NCBI GenBank assembly: GCA_004794785.1
Contig: SJOL01006415.1
Location: 396,806 to 460,805, forward strand
Reading direction: 5' to 3'
From: Opisthorchis felineus
Taxonomy: Eukaryota; Platyhelminthes; Trematoda; Opisthorchiida; Opisthorchiidae
Length of the DNA: 64,000 nucleotides
Shown here: in pieces, positions 1-12,544 of the stretch
Position numbering within the stretch: position 1 is the first letter of the stretch
Layout of the letters: each line of letters starts with the position of its first letter
The notes under the pieces: generated by a model
What the model saw: the letters and a program-made list of their open reading frames with translations, nothing else
Databases searched by the model: none
What the model was told of the DNA's origin: nothing
Translations under genes and position numbers: made by a program

Positions 1-1699
1 GTTTGCTGGGAACTGCTGGAATGCGCCCAAATGGATAGGCCCAAGAAAGGCAGAACCAATGGCGGGATGACGAAGAGTTTACGTAAATCTTATAGACAAC
101 GTTTTCTGAACTGTTAACTTGTTCAGACAACCCCCCTGCTGGTGAATAGTCCTGTAGTTTGACCTACGCATATATCAATCTTCACTGAAGAAGGACCAAA
201 TTTCGCCAGTGCAAGGGCTGGAAATTCGGTGGAATGTTACAAATGAAAAATTCGGTTGGATTCCATATCGCTTGGCGATTGAGATGAGTATCGAGACTCA
301 CAAATATAAGTTGGATATGATTTTTTTGTACCATCAACGACATTTTCAGTTAATTCTCCCGTTTACAGCACAGTGATTTGCGAAGCCATGAGTAACGTCG
401 ACTGTGTACCATTCAGTATTAAAAACAGGATATGAGGCGGATTGAAACTTGGAGCTATGTCCACCTGATGAGCCATAAGAATAAAGATAATTGTATTGGG
501 CTGTCCAAGAGTTTTGTCTCAACCTCTATGGAGTGTTGTGTCAAGCAAATCATGTGATGTCTGAAAAATACCAAGCAGCTTTGCACGATAGATGTTGACG
601 ACATAAGTCACTTTAAATTAATACGCACTTAGGATACTTATCGTAGGATTATTAGATAGGCTGTTCGTCCTCGGGTTCCAATTACCCTGTTTGACCTACG
701 GATAACGGAGGGTGCCCAGATGTTCACAGTAATGCGGTTAGATTGTTTTTCACCTATTTTTGTTGGATTGGAACGTGTGTCCAGCATCCTAAGTTGACCG
801 TCATCTGTGACGTTTTTCCTGGCGGAATCCATCATCAGGTAGTTCAACCCTTAATTAAGTGTTATAAGTTGTCGAATCTTTTCATTCCCAGAAGGGGAAA
901 TTCTTCCCATGTCGCACACCTCCATCAGTTAAGCAATTATGAGCATCAACTGATGAGGCTACTGGCAACTTAGTATTGAGCTCACAGTAATATACTCGCA
1001 AAGGATACCTACTCTGGAGACTTCGAAACCTGGCTGAACCAGTAGTGATCTGCGATCAGTTTCCCCAGTATTTTCATTTGGCCCGCAAAGTAGAGCTCTT
1101 TTAGAAAACCAACTGAAGCCTGAAAGGCTGGTTTGTGTTACACATAAAAAATGAGATATTTATTTGAGTTCAGGTTCTTAGCCAGGTGCATGAATCGCTT
1201 AATGAATCGGTAGCTTTTTGAAGACAAACATTCTGATGAGGTTTTGAAAGCGCTGATCGCATCATGCCAGGTGTTTAATGAGTGCCTTTTATTACCAATT
1301 AAATGGAAGATGACATTGTCAATGATCTGAAAGTCAGCATGCCTTTGCTCCACTAGCTTCCGGAAAGACGGAAAATATTAGAGGATTTTCCTGCGCCTAC
1401 TCTTGGGTTCATTTGTAAGTGGTGTTCACCAGAAACCCATGCTTTCTGCACTGAAATCCTCGGCTTCCAGCAGCTACGTATTTGAATGTTGGCGATAAAA
1501 ATTTGGTTATTTATGACACGGTGTAAGGTATCCGTTGCTTTTTTACTATCCTACTCACCCCATGTTTGTAGCTGAAAAGAAATATGAGCTTACCTGTGTT
1601 TTCGTACTTCGTTATCCCAGACTTTCAACAGCGTGCTGACGACTGCTCACTAACTGTCACTTGTTGATAGTATAAGTAGATCAGCCAGAGAAATAATTC
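1..1699. other. Gene-free stretch
   Basis: I see no convincing exon or repeat here. Open frames are 87 codons or less, with no recognisable domain and no pairing of a good acceptor with a good donor. The stretch reads as ordinary AT-leaning intergenic or intronic DNA. Confidence 0.5.
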
Positions 1700-2012
1700 G
1701 TACGTGGCATGAAGTATCCATCTGAATAGTCGTCACTCTGAGATTCTGCTACCACGTGACAAAGTGGTGTGGATTATGTGATAGAAGGATGAGTGGCGCT
1801 GTGTCCTGTCTACGTGGGAGCCAATCAGACTGCCGACCAGTCGCTTGTGGCCGAAGGTATAGTCTCCAAATGCCAGCAGGGACAGTCCGAGGTTGAATCT
1901 CCATGGAGTCTCTCGAAATGTGAAGTTCTGATGATTCCAAATAAGGAGGAACAGACAGTACAGTGTTTTTGGCTTTTCAGCATAGATTGGCCTCACTTAA
2001 TGAGGAGAACTT
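1700..2012 (+). mobile_element. SINE-1 copy, tRNA-headed with decayed hammerhead
   Basis: This is a full-length but diverged member of a dispersed family called SINE-1 here. Order: a 5' leader containing GATGAGTGGCGCTGTGTCCTG, a tRNA-like segment with an A-box-like CTTGTGGCCGAAGG and a B-box-like GAGGTTGAATCTC, then a hammerhead-type motif CTGATGATTCCAAATAAGG, and a conserved tail GGCTTTTCAGCATAGATTGG. The same order recurs at about 6.5, 15.6, 33.1, 60.7 and 61.0 kb. The ribozyme core is damaged here: the base after GAA at the start of helix III is C, not A, so self-cleavage is unlikely. By analogy with schistosome SM-alpha elements, it would have been transcribed by RNA polymerase III and mobilised by a LINE. 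Confidence 0.75.
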
Positions 2013-2929
2013 GATTGATTGAGATTTCGAAAAAATGCAGTTTCAAAAAGTCACATTAGACATATGGTACGTGTTGTTTAAGCTCACAGATGTACAGTCG
2101 TACTAGGGATATGTTGGCTGTCGACAGCATAGGATATCACAGACCATAAAAACAGAAATCCGTCTCTTACATCGTGTCATTATATATTGTACGTGAGCCA
2201 GACAGGGTTAAAAACAGCGCAATTACATAGGTCTTCAAGCACAAGAGGTTGGAAAAGTGAGTAAAAAGTTTTATAATAAGAGTATGGCTAAATTCACCTT
2301 CAGAAAAAGTACTGTACGACAGAATAAAGCAGACGAGATGATGCACGACTTGAGGTTAGATTCAAGCGTCATTCAGTCAGTGCATTTTACTTGACGCAGA
2401 CAAATGAGAATTTGAATTCACTTTGCCTAGTTTGATTGAGGTGTGTCGGGCAGCCACACGTCTACTAAGGACTTTTGCTTATGTGGAACTTTCTGTGGTA
2501 AGTTCCAACAATTTAAAAGTTTGGGCGTTCCCCTGGCAAAACTTTAGCTTTTGTAATTCTTAACTATCAGTCCAATTTTTTTCGGAAATTCTGCAGAACA
2601 CTTCGATAAACGGATAGCACCCATCATTGGGAGAGAATCATTTCACATACGAACATTCTGTTTTAAGCATGATAGTCAGGACAGAGCCACAGTAACTGGC
2701 GATGCTAATCACATTGCCGACATAATGTATTACTTTGGGTAGTTTTGTGGAATCCGGAAGCTTTTGATTGGTATAACTTCATCAGGCAAATGTTTGTCCG
2801 TTTGCCATGTTTCTGTATCCACACAGAAGAACAACAACATGCAGCAATAGGTCTGCTTGATTGAGACGTTTTCTAATGTCAGAATTTATTTTCTACAACC
2901 TGACAACAGATCACCTCATATTTTGTGTT
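2013..2929. other. Gene-free stretch
   Basis: No supported gene, RNA or repeat was seen. Only very short open frames are present. Confidence 0.45.
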
Positions 2930-3180
2930 AACTGGACTCTGTTTTGACGTCATACACTACTCACAAGGTTGCTGAAAACTCTTCAACAACCCACGACTGG
3001 TTTTGCTCTTCTTGGGGCTCACCAGGTAGGCACAGTTCCCTAATTTCCGTCAACATTATGTTTTAGTTGAACCCAAATTGCACGAAATTAGCAAAATACA
3101 CTGATTTACAAACCAATTTGGTTTTCCGAGAGACTCACCTGGAACCCAGCTGAATCTTTCGCTTATGATGTTTTTTTAAT
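2930..3180 (+). repeat. R1 dispersed repeat copy
   Basis: Shares blocks with many other places in the window: GTTGCTGAAAACTCTTC, then a block ending in GGGGCTCACCAGGTAGGCAC, then AGTTGAACCCAAATTGCACG, then CACCTGGAACCCAGCTGAAT. The block order matches copies at 22.8 and 29.6 kb. No coding potential is apparent, and no tRNA-like promoter or poly-A tail was seen, so the class is unknown. Confidence 0.7.
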
Positions 3181-6100
3181 TGGTCTAAAAATCTTAGTGT
3201 CAGTCATTTGAAAGTTTCCTGACCCTCTACACACTGTGAAATCGTTTGAAGCGTATATTTCCCAAACATTTTAGATGGAGTAGGAAACGCTGTGCTATTT
3301 GGATCGTTGCATTTGTGCGTGTAGCTGCAGAAAGAAGTTGCCTGTCGTCAATGATCTCTAGTAATGTCTGTTCACCACCAGGAGAGACCGTACAATTATT
3401 CGAAATTCTATCCTAGAAACAATACCGAACTAGCAGAACTGTACTGCTTTAGGGAAGCACTCACTTTGGACGACTCTACAATCTGTCTGGAGACTGGCCG
3501 TCTCGTCAGCTTTCGTAGCAGGTCAGATGTTCTCGTGACATTCGTGAAATGAGTTGTTGTCACTCAACACATGCCCGATACACGTTTTCCACCAAGTGTA
3601 TACGTGACTAAACTATGTATTGGCGGATGTGCTTTTTAAGTAGGTACGAACTGAGTGTCGTTATCAACCTACTTATTAGGATCTGTAATCCAACTTTAGA
3701 ACTTTTCTGACTTCGCTTGTCCTTTAGCTGTCAAGAGTAAAATAGGTTCGTTTCCCTTGCTTTGTGTTCCTGGTGATCAGTTGAGTCCTTTCTGTTCGGG
3801 CACGCAGTATACATCAGCATGAGATAACTCACTGGTTCGGGGTTCGAACCTACGTGAACAAGTGATAAAAATATGACACACATTCAGGTTTATCGGAGCT
3901 GTTCTCACTAGCTACTTCCAACAGCTCATTTTGGGTTCTTGCTGCTCAGTATTCAATCCAAGTGCATGATCCGCTTTTGAATACCATGTCCTCAAAAGCC
4001 CCCGCTTGAATGACGGCACATGAGCACTTTACAGTCGATGGTACAGCGTCACACCAGTACAAGTATGGAAACGACTAACTTTCAAAAGTTGTTATAAATT
4101 TGTAAGTTTCCAAACAACAAACAATCTGGTTTTATTTAAGTAGTCTGAGAACCCTCTTGAGGTACACAGTGGAATTGGTTTGCTCTAAATTAGATACAGT
4201 AATCCGACGTATCGGGGCTCAAGACTGAATAAGAATCACGCAAAAGCCGATGAGAAATTTAAAAAAAATAGATGTACACGATCAAATAACGGTGCCCTTT
4301 TGTGTAGTTACCACCAGGTATTGGTTGGTCAGCATACGTTTACCACCTATGCACGACCTGAACATATGGAAGGAAACCGGAACTTGTTATCCGTGGTTGG
4401 CCTCCAGTTTTACTGTCAGCACTAGGTAGCACTGGTGCAAATGCCAACAACATACTTGACGAGTACTCTGCAGTGTTACAATTTATGCTTTAGAGGCGGA
4501 GGCTAATCGCGATGGCTTTGGCAAATGGATGACGCCTATGTGAAATTAGTTCGTGCTGAAGTAGGTAGGCAGTTGGGAAATCAGTTTGATAGTTCTCCTT
4601 TGAGACACGGAATTTGGCGAAGAATTTCTTTTACAGAATTTCAAGGTGTTTAAACTTTCCTAGACTGGATATCGGGTCTGTCTTGCACGTAACTCATTCG
4701 TGTGTGAGGTTTCTCAAAACTTGCCCTGCGTGTAAATTTTCGGACAATTTGAGCGTTAGGTTATGTCCATGTAGTGTGTATATTTATCCTTCGGGACACC
4801 GGTTTTGTTCCACATCAGCAGCCGTCGTGGCCCATGTGAAATGCCGTACTGACTCCGTAATTGTAGGATCCTACTGAATGTCTCCATATGTAAAGTAGAG
4901 TAGTTTGGAGACAGAGTGGTAAATCTTCAAGTTGATCAAATCGCCCGTGAGGAAGTGGCTGAAGTATCCGTTCGCACGGAGTGAGTGGATAGTTGAATCA
5001 GGCCACAGATGTAACCCTCCTCATTACGATAGGTTCATTTCAATCGTTTCAAGTAAGTGATGCGGTTGGGATGTGCTGAATAAGAGTTTAATTGTTTGGA
5101 TTTCCCGATTTTTCGGTACACTGACTGAAATCAGAAAAACGACAGCACCTGCTCTGCTTCATACGCGGCAGTGTAAATTCCACACAAATATCATTGAAAC
5201 AGTATGAAGCTCCATCTTGTTGTTCAGCTGAACTGAAGAACGCATCGCTTACGATAACTTTATTAGATTTCAGGAGCCACTAAGTATACGAATTGAAGTT
5301 AAGACAACTAGATGTTTGCCAGAACTCGGGGGACAGGTGACCTCGCGGAACCACTATTGCACTATCCAAATAGTTGGCAGTTGAAGGCAGACGATACATG
5401 TTCAAGCCCTTGATCAAAGCTTCAGTAGAACGCAGATTCTCTCATTTGGGTGAGTGTCACAGGCCATAGAACGTCCTTCACCCTTTGACCTGGGGACACG
5501 AATGAAACCAGATGTACTTTGCAAGTTTCGCTTTTAGAATCTGCAGATCTCTGCTCACTAGGAACTTTATTTAGATGAGCGTCGCTTCGGTGTATGAAAG
5601 CGACTCATTTTTGCCTGAGAGACCAGTGTTCTTTTACCTTCTTTTGGTGTTTGTTTTGGGTCATTATAAAGGTCATATTAGCCCATCAACTTTGGTAGTA
5701 TGACCAGAGTTGGACTAGAGCTTTCTCAGTGTTACAGAGGTTACAGTGGGTTTGCTGAAAGAAGGATTACATCGTCAGAGCACTTTCTCCCGAACATAAC
5801 TGTCTCGTATATGCTTATAATCATGATGTGGCCCATCACTTTTATGTAAGCAGAATAGAAGGGTTGTGGTTAGACAAGGTATCACAGAGTGATTAAACTA
5901 GAAAGACTATAACATGGTTCACGCTGAACTGGAAGTGGTTAACCGTATTTGGGTTTTCGGTAAAGACGATGTCCTTTAGAGTCCTTGTGCTAGGTAATAT
6001 AAACATTCTTGAGAAACCATCTACATCACTTGGGCACACTATTTTAAGAGAATTCAGCCGTCATGCGTCAACTTTCCAGTTTGCCCAGATGATCTGCGGA

Positions 6101-6520
6101 AGTTCATTTTACTGTGAGACAAATAGTTATTGGCTGATTTTATACAAGCATGACTTGATTTAAAAGCTTGGGTTGGTAGTATATCCAAAGAATTTCCCTT
6201 TTCTCACTGAACTCGCCACAAATAAAATCAGTGTTTTTCCCGTAACAGCTATCCAGATCAGCGAGAAATAATCCCTATCCAATTCGACAAGCAGCTAGCT
6301 GTCTTACGACTTATGCAGTTTTTTATGCCTGTACAAAATGTCACCAAACTTTCAAAGTCCGGTCATAGACGCGGAAAGACACAGCACAATTATACAGTCC
6401 GAACAAACAAGACGGCCGTGGTATCATCTGAAGAGAACTCAATCTTCTAAATTCCTCCTGTTGGTACGTGTGTGTCATTGTAAATGGCCTACAACCATAC
6501 TGATTGAATAGAGATTTCAG
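3181..6520. other. Gene-free stretch
   Basis: Nothing supportable. A lone B-box-like GGGGTTCGAACCT at about 3838 may be a SINE scrap but lacks the rest of the element. A cysteine-rich 87-codon open frame at 4614-4877 has no recognisable domain and no matching splice signals, so I do not call it. Confidence 0.4.
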
Positions 6521-6524
6521 CCCA

Positions 6525-6785
6525 TCAGTGAAGCCAATCTATACTGAAAAGCCAAGAAGCACTGTACAGCTGCTTTATTCTTGTTGGGGATGATCAGAAG
6601 TCCGCATCTCACGAAAACCCAGAGTTTCGTACCTTCGACACTTCGGTCACTGGTCGAACACTTAGCCGTTTGGCCACGGGCGGCTGATTAGCTCTTACTT
6701 AGACGTAACGTAGCGTCACTCATCCTTCATTCAAGGAAACCATATCAAGTGATTATGTAGTAACTGCTCCAGGTGGGCAAAACTG
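6525..6785 (-). mobile_element. SINE-1 copy, full length, minus strand
   Basis: Read on the minus strand it has the 5' leader (GATGAGTGACGCTACGTTACG), a tRNA-like part (CGGCTAAGTGTTCGACC and a degenerate B box), the hammerhead region, and the tail CTTCTTGGCTTTTCAGTATA. The core heptamer is CTGATCA instead of CTGATGA and the GAAA block is altered, so the ribozyme is probably inactive. Confidence 0.75.
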
Positions 6786-9540
6786 ACACTGTTGTTAACT
6801 TGAGTCAACTGAATATGGGTTAATGTTTAGTTGAGATTCACGGCTTGTGGGTTCTATCCTAATGCTGTATCAGTTCCCGGTGTGGAACCCACGCTTTGTC
6901 CTTTCTGTCACAATATAATATCACTATGCAAGCTCATTTACAGCACAGTTCACTGGAAGACAGAGACTATCGGTGTTGCGATTCAGTGGTACAGTGTTGT
7001 CCCAAATACGTTCTGTTGGGAGAGGAAGCCCACCTTAAAATGGCCAATACGGCCTTATCCTGTGAAATCTGCAGCTTGACTGATAGGCAAACTAGCAGTT
7101 CAACAAAAAGAACAGAAAATGTTTTGACAAAGCCTATCGTTTTCCGGAAACCAGGATGGACGAATGCGATTGGCAAGGTGGCTGAATCAAGATTAGCTTA
7201 AAACGTTCCAAAGCCGTGTTTTGTCCCACAGGTTATCTGATATGGTTTATTGAGCTTTAGGACAGATACCTTTGCACAAGCGAGAGAGGTTCCGTGCATG
7301 GCATGGAATGCAGCAGAGATGAACTTTAGAGCGCGAATTCAACAGAAGCTATTCCAGTTCTACTGCTTGGCGCTTGGTTCACTTAAAAGTACAAAGAACT
7401 CAACCGTTTGATAAAAGCCCAGGTATTCAAGCGATAATGTAGCCGAAGAGCTAATTTCTTTAGGCGTTCTAATCTCGAGAAATAAGAGGTTCTTATTCCG
7501 GGAAGATAAGACGACAATTGTTTAGGTTGTTCGGAAAATGCAAAGGATGCTTTACAGTGCTGTTAATAACCTTTGATGTAACAGCCAATATCATTGAAAA
7601 GACGAATTTGCAGGACTTCTGGCGTACAGTTTCCTCGGGGTAGATTGGTAAAAGTCCGGAAAACCTTTGCACGAAGTGAAAAATGATCCTTCTGCTGTTG
7701 GTTTACGTTGGAATCGGTGTGAATCCGCATGTGCTGCACTTGAACAAATTGTCAACAATGATCACTCAATTATTTTAGGTTGGCAGTCGAATCGTGGCTA
7801 ATGTAGCTTAACTCTCAGTAAATTAGTGAACGATCCACAAACAGCTCCAGAGGAAGCGATTGAAGAGGAACGACGGAAGAATCTCAAGAAGACAGCAGGA
7901 AGCACACTACACTTGTCTCAGTTAATGAGATTTCGTGGAAAATTAGTTAGATCCCCATAACACAGAGGTCTATGGCCCGTTGTATGGGAGTTATATTTGA
8001 CATTTAGATGAGTGAATCTGATAGGTGTAGGTATTTCATATTGGCTCGTCAGCACTAAATTAACAACACCAAACAAACAAATAGGTATGATAGTCTATAC
8101 TAAAGGGGTTTAGTCACGTGGTTAGGGACTGATCAGTCAATAAAGAGAAATGGTACACACTTTACGCCCAGGTCAACCTGAGGGCTTAGTCAATTTTCTT
8201 TTGAACACAGAGTAAAAGCTTGAATAGACTGGTTGCAAGGGCTCTAGCGAGTGTGAGATCTAGTAGATGAACAGATTGAACAGGTCGGTTCAAATCAAAT
8301 AGCTGATGCGTGACCGAAAGACTTTTGCTAGTCGCTGACTGCGGCAGCTTACGGTCGGGTAGCTGCCCCGAGCTCCTGTTTTAAGCCTCGGCTCCAAAGG
8401 GAAACTTGTTCTTTTATTCGGACATTGCAATCTGTTAAATGGAGTGTTTAAAGAAATTCTGTATGGTGGGGCAAACATACCATTTCCACAGGCTTCAAAA
8501 ACTGGGAGCAGAAAAGTAGTAGCGTCAGCTATTTCTTCTCACAACCACACGGTACCCCCGCACTAGATTTCGGTTTCAGCCTATATACAGCTGTCCATAA
8601 ACACCCTGCGACAGAATGGTTATCAAACGATACAGTGAAATATGACCCAAACCGCCCAACTGTGCCATTGTACCCAAGTAAGCTGTATTCATAGGTCTTC
8701 TTTTCAAAGGAGATACCTCAAATGTTCAAACGACTGAACGACTAACGAACACACTAAAAATGAGGTATAAAGCTGCCGAGATCCGGGTCCCAAACATGAC
8801 TCAAGGGTTAACAGTACCGTTAACCAAGGGAAAGAAATCTATCGTAACCGAATTCTACTGTGAATGTTAGTTCACGTGAAATTGAAAGTAACGTAGGCAG
8901 TACCGATATATGTTTCAACGTCAGAAAAAAGGAGCACGTTCCGCTTTGAGTGCAGAGTCTAGTAATAGACCAAAGCTCAGGACATTTTTGTGATCGTCAA
9001 GTATCGCAATTAACGATGGACGAACGTCTTCTGGTCACAGGTCACCTTGTTGATTTGACCTGAGCTGTTCACTTGTTCCACCCAAAAGACCATACATTCT
9101 CTGGAGCCGTTACAAGCAGTCGATTCAGACCTTCACTCCGTGCCCAACAGGAACATGATTTCCCTTTCAGGATGACCTGGATTTAACGTCCAAGCCATTT
9201 CTATTTATTGACCGAGCACTCTGTAATTACGTGAATAACCGTTCTGTGGAACTGGAAAAAAGCTATTTAGTGTTGTTGCTAATTTGATATTGAGAATTGC
9301 GCACAAAATGCCTCTGCCTTTTGACTGCGTTATTTAACCCACTGAAGGATATACGGTTGTTTCAAATTATATTTGTATATATTTATTAATTTGACAAATA
9401 ATGTACGACTATATTACAACTAAGGGGAGGATAATTAATCAGTCCACCAATCAATCAATCAACCAATCGTTCGGCTGTAACATGCTTTCGGTACCTAGCT
9501 GTACCGTCAAACCCGAGGGCTGAGATTATGGCAGGTTGCC
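6786..9540. other. Gene-free stretch
   Basis: The longest open frame is 101 codons on the plus strand at 6896-7201, opposed by a 69-codon minus frame. It has no domain signature, and I do not consider it coding. A short CAAT-type run (CAATCAATCAATCAACCAATC) lies near 9446-9466. Nothing else was recognised. Confidence 0.4.
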
Positions 9541-9552
9541 AAGAGTAGCAGA

Positions 9553-9706
9553 GATCCCAGGGTTGGGCTCAAACCACGGATCTTTCGGTTAGTGAGTTCG
9601 CGCCTCACCCAGTGAACCTAGAGAGGAGCTGTCTAGATTCCGTGGTGTGGTTCAAAGTATGGACCATCCGGTTAGTAAGTTTCCGCCTCAACCACTGAGC
9701 TGTTTG
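9553..9706 (-). mobile_element. Two tandem tRNA-like units (possible third SINE family)
   Basis: Two diverged ~65-base units lie side by side, about 9560-9623 and 9641-9705. On the minus strand each reads like the 5' half of a tRNA followed by a B box. The right unit starts AGCTCAGTGGTTGAGGCGG (A-box-like) and ends with a degenerate B box. The left unit has CACTGGGTGAGGCGCGAAC and GTGGTTTGAGCCC. Both share an internal ACTCACTAACCG-like block. They do not fold as proper tRNAs, so these are probably tRNA-derived SINE heads rather than functional tRNA genes. No ribozyme follows either unit. Confidence 0.45.
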
Positions 9707-9711
9707 CGTTC

Positions 9712-9776
9712 AGTCAGTTGTCTGCCTGTATTTCATCCTGTAGAGAATACAGTGAAATACAGGCAGATTCCTGACT
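9712..9776 (+). ncRNA. Long hairpin, miRNA-precursor-like
   Basis: A 65-base segment folds into one stem-loop. Outer stem AGTCAG/CTGACT (6 bp), then a TTG/TTC internal loop, then 15 uninterrupted pairs (TCTGCCTGTATTTCA with TGAAATACAGGCAGA), a TC bulge, 5 more pairs (CTGTA/TACAG) and the loop GAGAA. Two ~22-base arms, 9721-9742 and 9748-9769, would leave a 2-base 3' overhang, as Drosha/Dicer products do. I do not recognise a known miRNA seed. The alternative is a palindromic scrap of a transposon: it sits 6 bases from tRNA-like repeats. There is no expression evidence. Confidence 0.35.
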
Positions 9777-11084
9777 TAAAGATTGTTGAGTTTCCAGATA
9801 ACACCACAGACATCATTGATTCCTTCTAATGGAGAACTCTGACGGAAGGTTACCACTCTAACCAGATCTCACTATAGTTCTACCTTCGGAAAAACTTCGT
9901 ATTATCTATTATATGAACCCTAGGTACCTATCGCGTACACTCCCTTAGTGCCAACAAATTCGTCCGGTTGTTTGAATTTTTGCCAGAGCAGGAGTAAGTC
10001 TGAGGTGCGACATCATTCGGAGTCGTATATTCGTCCTGTTGAGTTTTAAAGGTTGCGGGATGCACTTTTGTGCGGTTGATGTTTGAGCTCTAGTCGACTT
10101 CGCCGCGTTGGTAAATAGTAAATGTCGCGAGCATCAATGATAAAGGTATCGAAAAAGGGGGCGGTTTTCTTCAGTCAGTCGTCAGGTTGACGCATTTCTA
10201 AGAGACCAGCTTAAATCATGTGAAATGAAAGCGGGGTGTTTTTACTTTTGAGGTCAATACCGATTCTCGTCCGCCGAAATAACCAAGACCATAACGTATC
10301 AGCACAGCAAGACACGGTAAACAAAAACTTATGAATACATACGTTATCGCAACCTGCCAGGTACTGAACGCAATTCAAAACAAAGGTTACCCTAAAGAAT
10401 TACTGAGCGGGAGCTCACGTGTTCAAAGGTGTATGTAAGAAAATTTCTCTTCCCGAATGTAGAAGTAGTAAGAGCTTTTCTTTCCGACCGAGTAAAAACG
10501 TGAGCGGTTTTGTGTCCTATTAGATTCTAGCTTCGCTTTGGGTCAAGCCTCTAACAAAGCAAGATATCAAGGCATAGGCACATTAAGGTGGTGACACTTA
10601 CAATGGGTGCTCGCAAATCATGAGACCAATTTATATCCCCTTTGCAACTTGAAACCAAATAACGTTAATGAAAAGTAGCCTAGGGGGGCAGTCAAAAAGA
10701 GGACGTAGGTCCCTAAATCTTCCACCAAAAATGTTACGCATCTGAATCAAACTCGTTTACCTTATTACTGTCTCAAGGAGTTCATCCATTAACAAGAAGA
10801 GTGAATTCAAACTAAGTATAAGACTACGATTCTTGCATCAAGCAGCACACCAGTGATATTTGGGAAAAACGCTTTTGCAGTTCAAAATGTTTGAAGTGAG
10901 AAAAATCGCGAATGATCGCACCGAGAAGATTTGTATCAGAATCAATAAATAGGTCTAGGAAGCCTTCTGCAAAGGAAGTTTCTTCAGGAGAGACAGGAAA
11001 TATGTAATCCGTCCAGAACGGACTAATCCTGATCCACTTTCTCTTTTGAGGTCACACCTGCACTTTCAAATCGTCTGCATATAA
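9777..11084. other. Gene-free stretch
   Basis: No supported feature. Open frames are very short on both strands. Confidence 0.45.
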
Positions 11085-11460
11085 GAGACACTTCGAAGCA
11101 AGATGTTGCGTCTTGATTTCACTTAGACTTTGAAGAGTTCTGAATCCAGAACTAATCTCTGAGGTACCTCACTGCACAGACGTACACCGTCGGAATATTT
11201 GTCATTGATCTTGAATTGCATTGCACACCCTTCGAGAGAGTTCGCCAGCCATGTATTAAGTTTGCCAGAATGTTGATGGCAGGAACCCGTCGTTGGAGAA
11301 CCTTATCAAATGCTGCATCAAAGAGAACAAAAGCGGCGGAACGAGGAAGACCAGCCTCTGCATCTGTGGCTCGGAGTTCCCTAGCTGCCAGTAGGTTAGC
11401 AGTGCTCAACCTACATTTTCGGAAGCCGTGTTGCTCAGGTGCCCCTGCGAATTTCTGAAA
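11085..11460 (-). pseudogene. LINE reverse-transcriptase relic (CR1/jockey-like)
   Basis: The minus-strand translation keeps the order of motifs expected from the finger and palm of a non-LTR reverse transcriptase: EQHGFRK, then RLSTANLL, then VLFDAAFDKVLQRRVPAI (family pattern: F-D-x-x-A/K-A-F-D-K-V), then ILANLIHGWRTLSKG, and in another frame EVPQRLVLDSELFKV, corresponding to the V-P-Q-G-S-V-L-G-P-L-L-F block. The Gly of QG is lost and the frame changes before the palm, so it is a dead fragment of about 125 codons. It differs from the LINE at 38-40.6 kb, whose motifs follow a different subfamily pattern. No flanking target-site duplication was identified. Confidence 0.7.
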
Positions 11461-11640
11461 TCCAAATCGCTATCCTATTGGAAATCATTGCAAAATGCTT
11501 CGGGAGGAGCTGAACTTCCTGATACTTAAGATGATTTCAAGGGATAACAGACAGACAGCTATCGTTAATTTTTCTCTATAGAGGGAGTTTCAGATCGTTT
11601 AGATGCTCATCACACCCATATGTGAACAAAATCTCGCTAT

Positions 11641-11865
11641 GTTTAGCGAAACACATTCATTTGCAAACAAATTTGGTTTTGCGAGAGACTTACCTGGAAC
11701 CCAGCTGAATCTCTCGTTTGTGATGTATCCAGGCCACTGAATGTGCTGCACCAGGCCGCCTCATGTTTCAGTTGCTACGACATTCGAGGTTTCACGATAC
11801 ATGTATATTCGTAATGCAATACTCATAACGTTGCTGAAAATTCTTCGATAAGTTTGTTCGAATCA
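11641..11865 (+). repeat. R1 dispersed repeat copy
   Basis: Starts with CATTTGCAAACAAATTTGG and CCTGGAACCCAGCTGAAT, continues with GTGCTGCACCAGGCCGCCTC, and ends in GTTGCTGAAAATTCTTCGAT. Here the CATTTGCA block is the left end, while in the 2.9 kb copy it is the right end. That is what a tandem or circularly permuted unit would give. Confidence 0.7.
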
Positions 11866-12544
11866 GGACGAAGGAAAACACAACCTAGGGCTGGTGGCAC
11901 TAGTATTCTAGTGAATGCTCATCTAAAGAGCAGGCCCCGCCAAAGAGATATCGTCGGAATAGTTTATGAGCCGCCACAGAATAATGAGTCGATGTAAAAT
12001 ATATAAAAAAATGTGACAGAAGGCACGTCAAACTCATGTTTATCAAGGCTTGACCTGCACACTATATCTCCGGCTGGCGGAATATATGCGCAAGGGTGAT
12101 GGCACAAACCAGTACACACCTAGCCGCAAAACAAAGCCGAATATTCTAACAATTTGTTTCTGCCGTTTACTGTTTCAAGATTTGATGCGCAAAGCAGCTC
12201 TGCGTCGGTGATTGATCGTATTTATTTGTGGGCATCCTACACGGGTGGCATATTAGAGACATTAATGGTACCCAGTAAGGATTGTATGGTACAAAACAAA
12301 CACCGGACTGTCAAAAAATTTGAGGTTAGTTTACGTGGAATCACAAATAGAACAATGATAGGTGCTTCGGGGACAGTGAACAATAAGAGGACAAAAACGT
12401 TTAGTGAATGATGCGAATCATCAGTTTGGTAAGAATGATCTACTTTACATGAAATAAATGCATGATACACGGTACAAAGATTCTTTAGCGTGAAATATTT
12501 AATGAACTAATTACTTAAGTGAGTAAATAAGTAAGTCATTTGGG
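11866..12544. other. Gene-free stretch between R1 copies
   Basis: Contains an 85-codon plus frame (12154-12411) with no domain and an opposing minus frame of similar size. I see no support for a gene. Confidence 0.4.

Noticed and set aside
3825..3865. SINE or tRNA from the GGGGTTCGAACCT B box
   Set aside because: No A box, ribozyme or SINE tail in the right positions.
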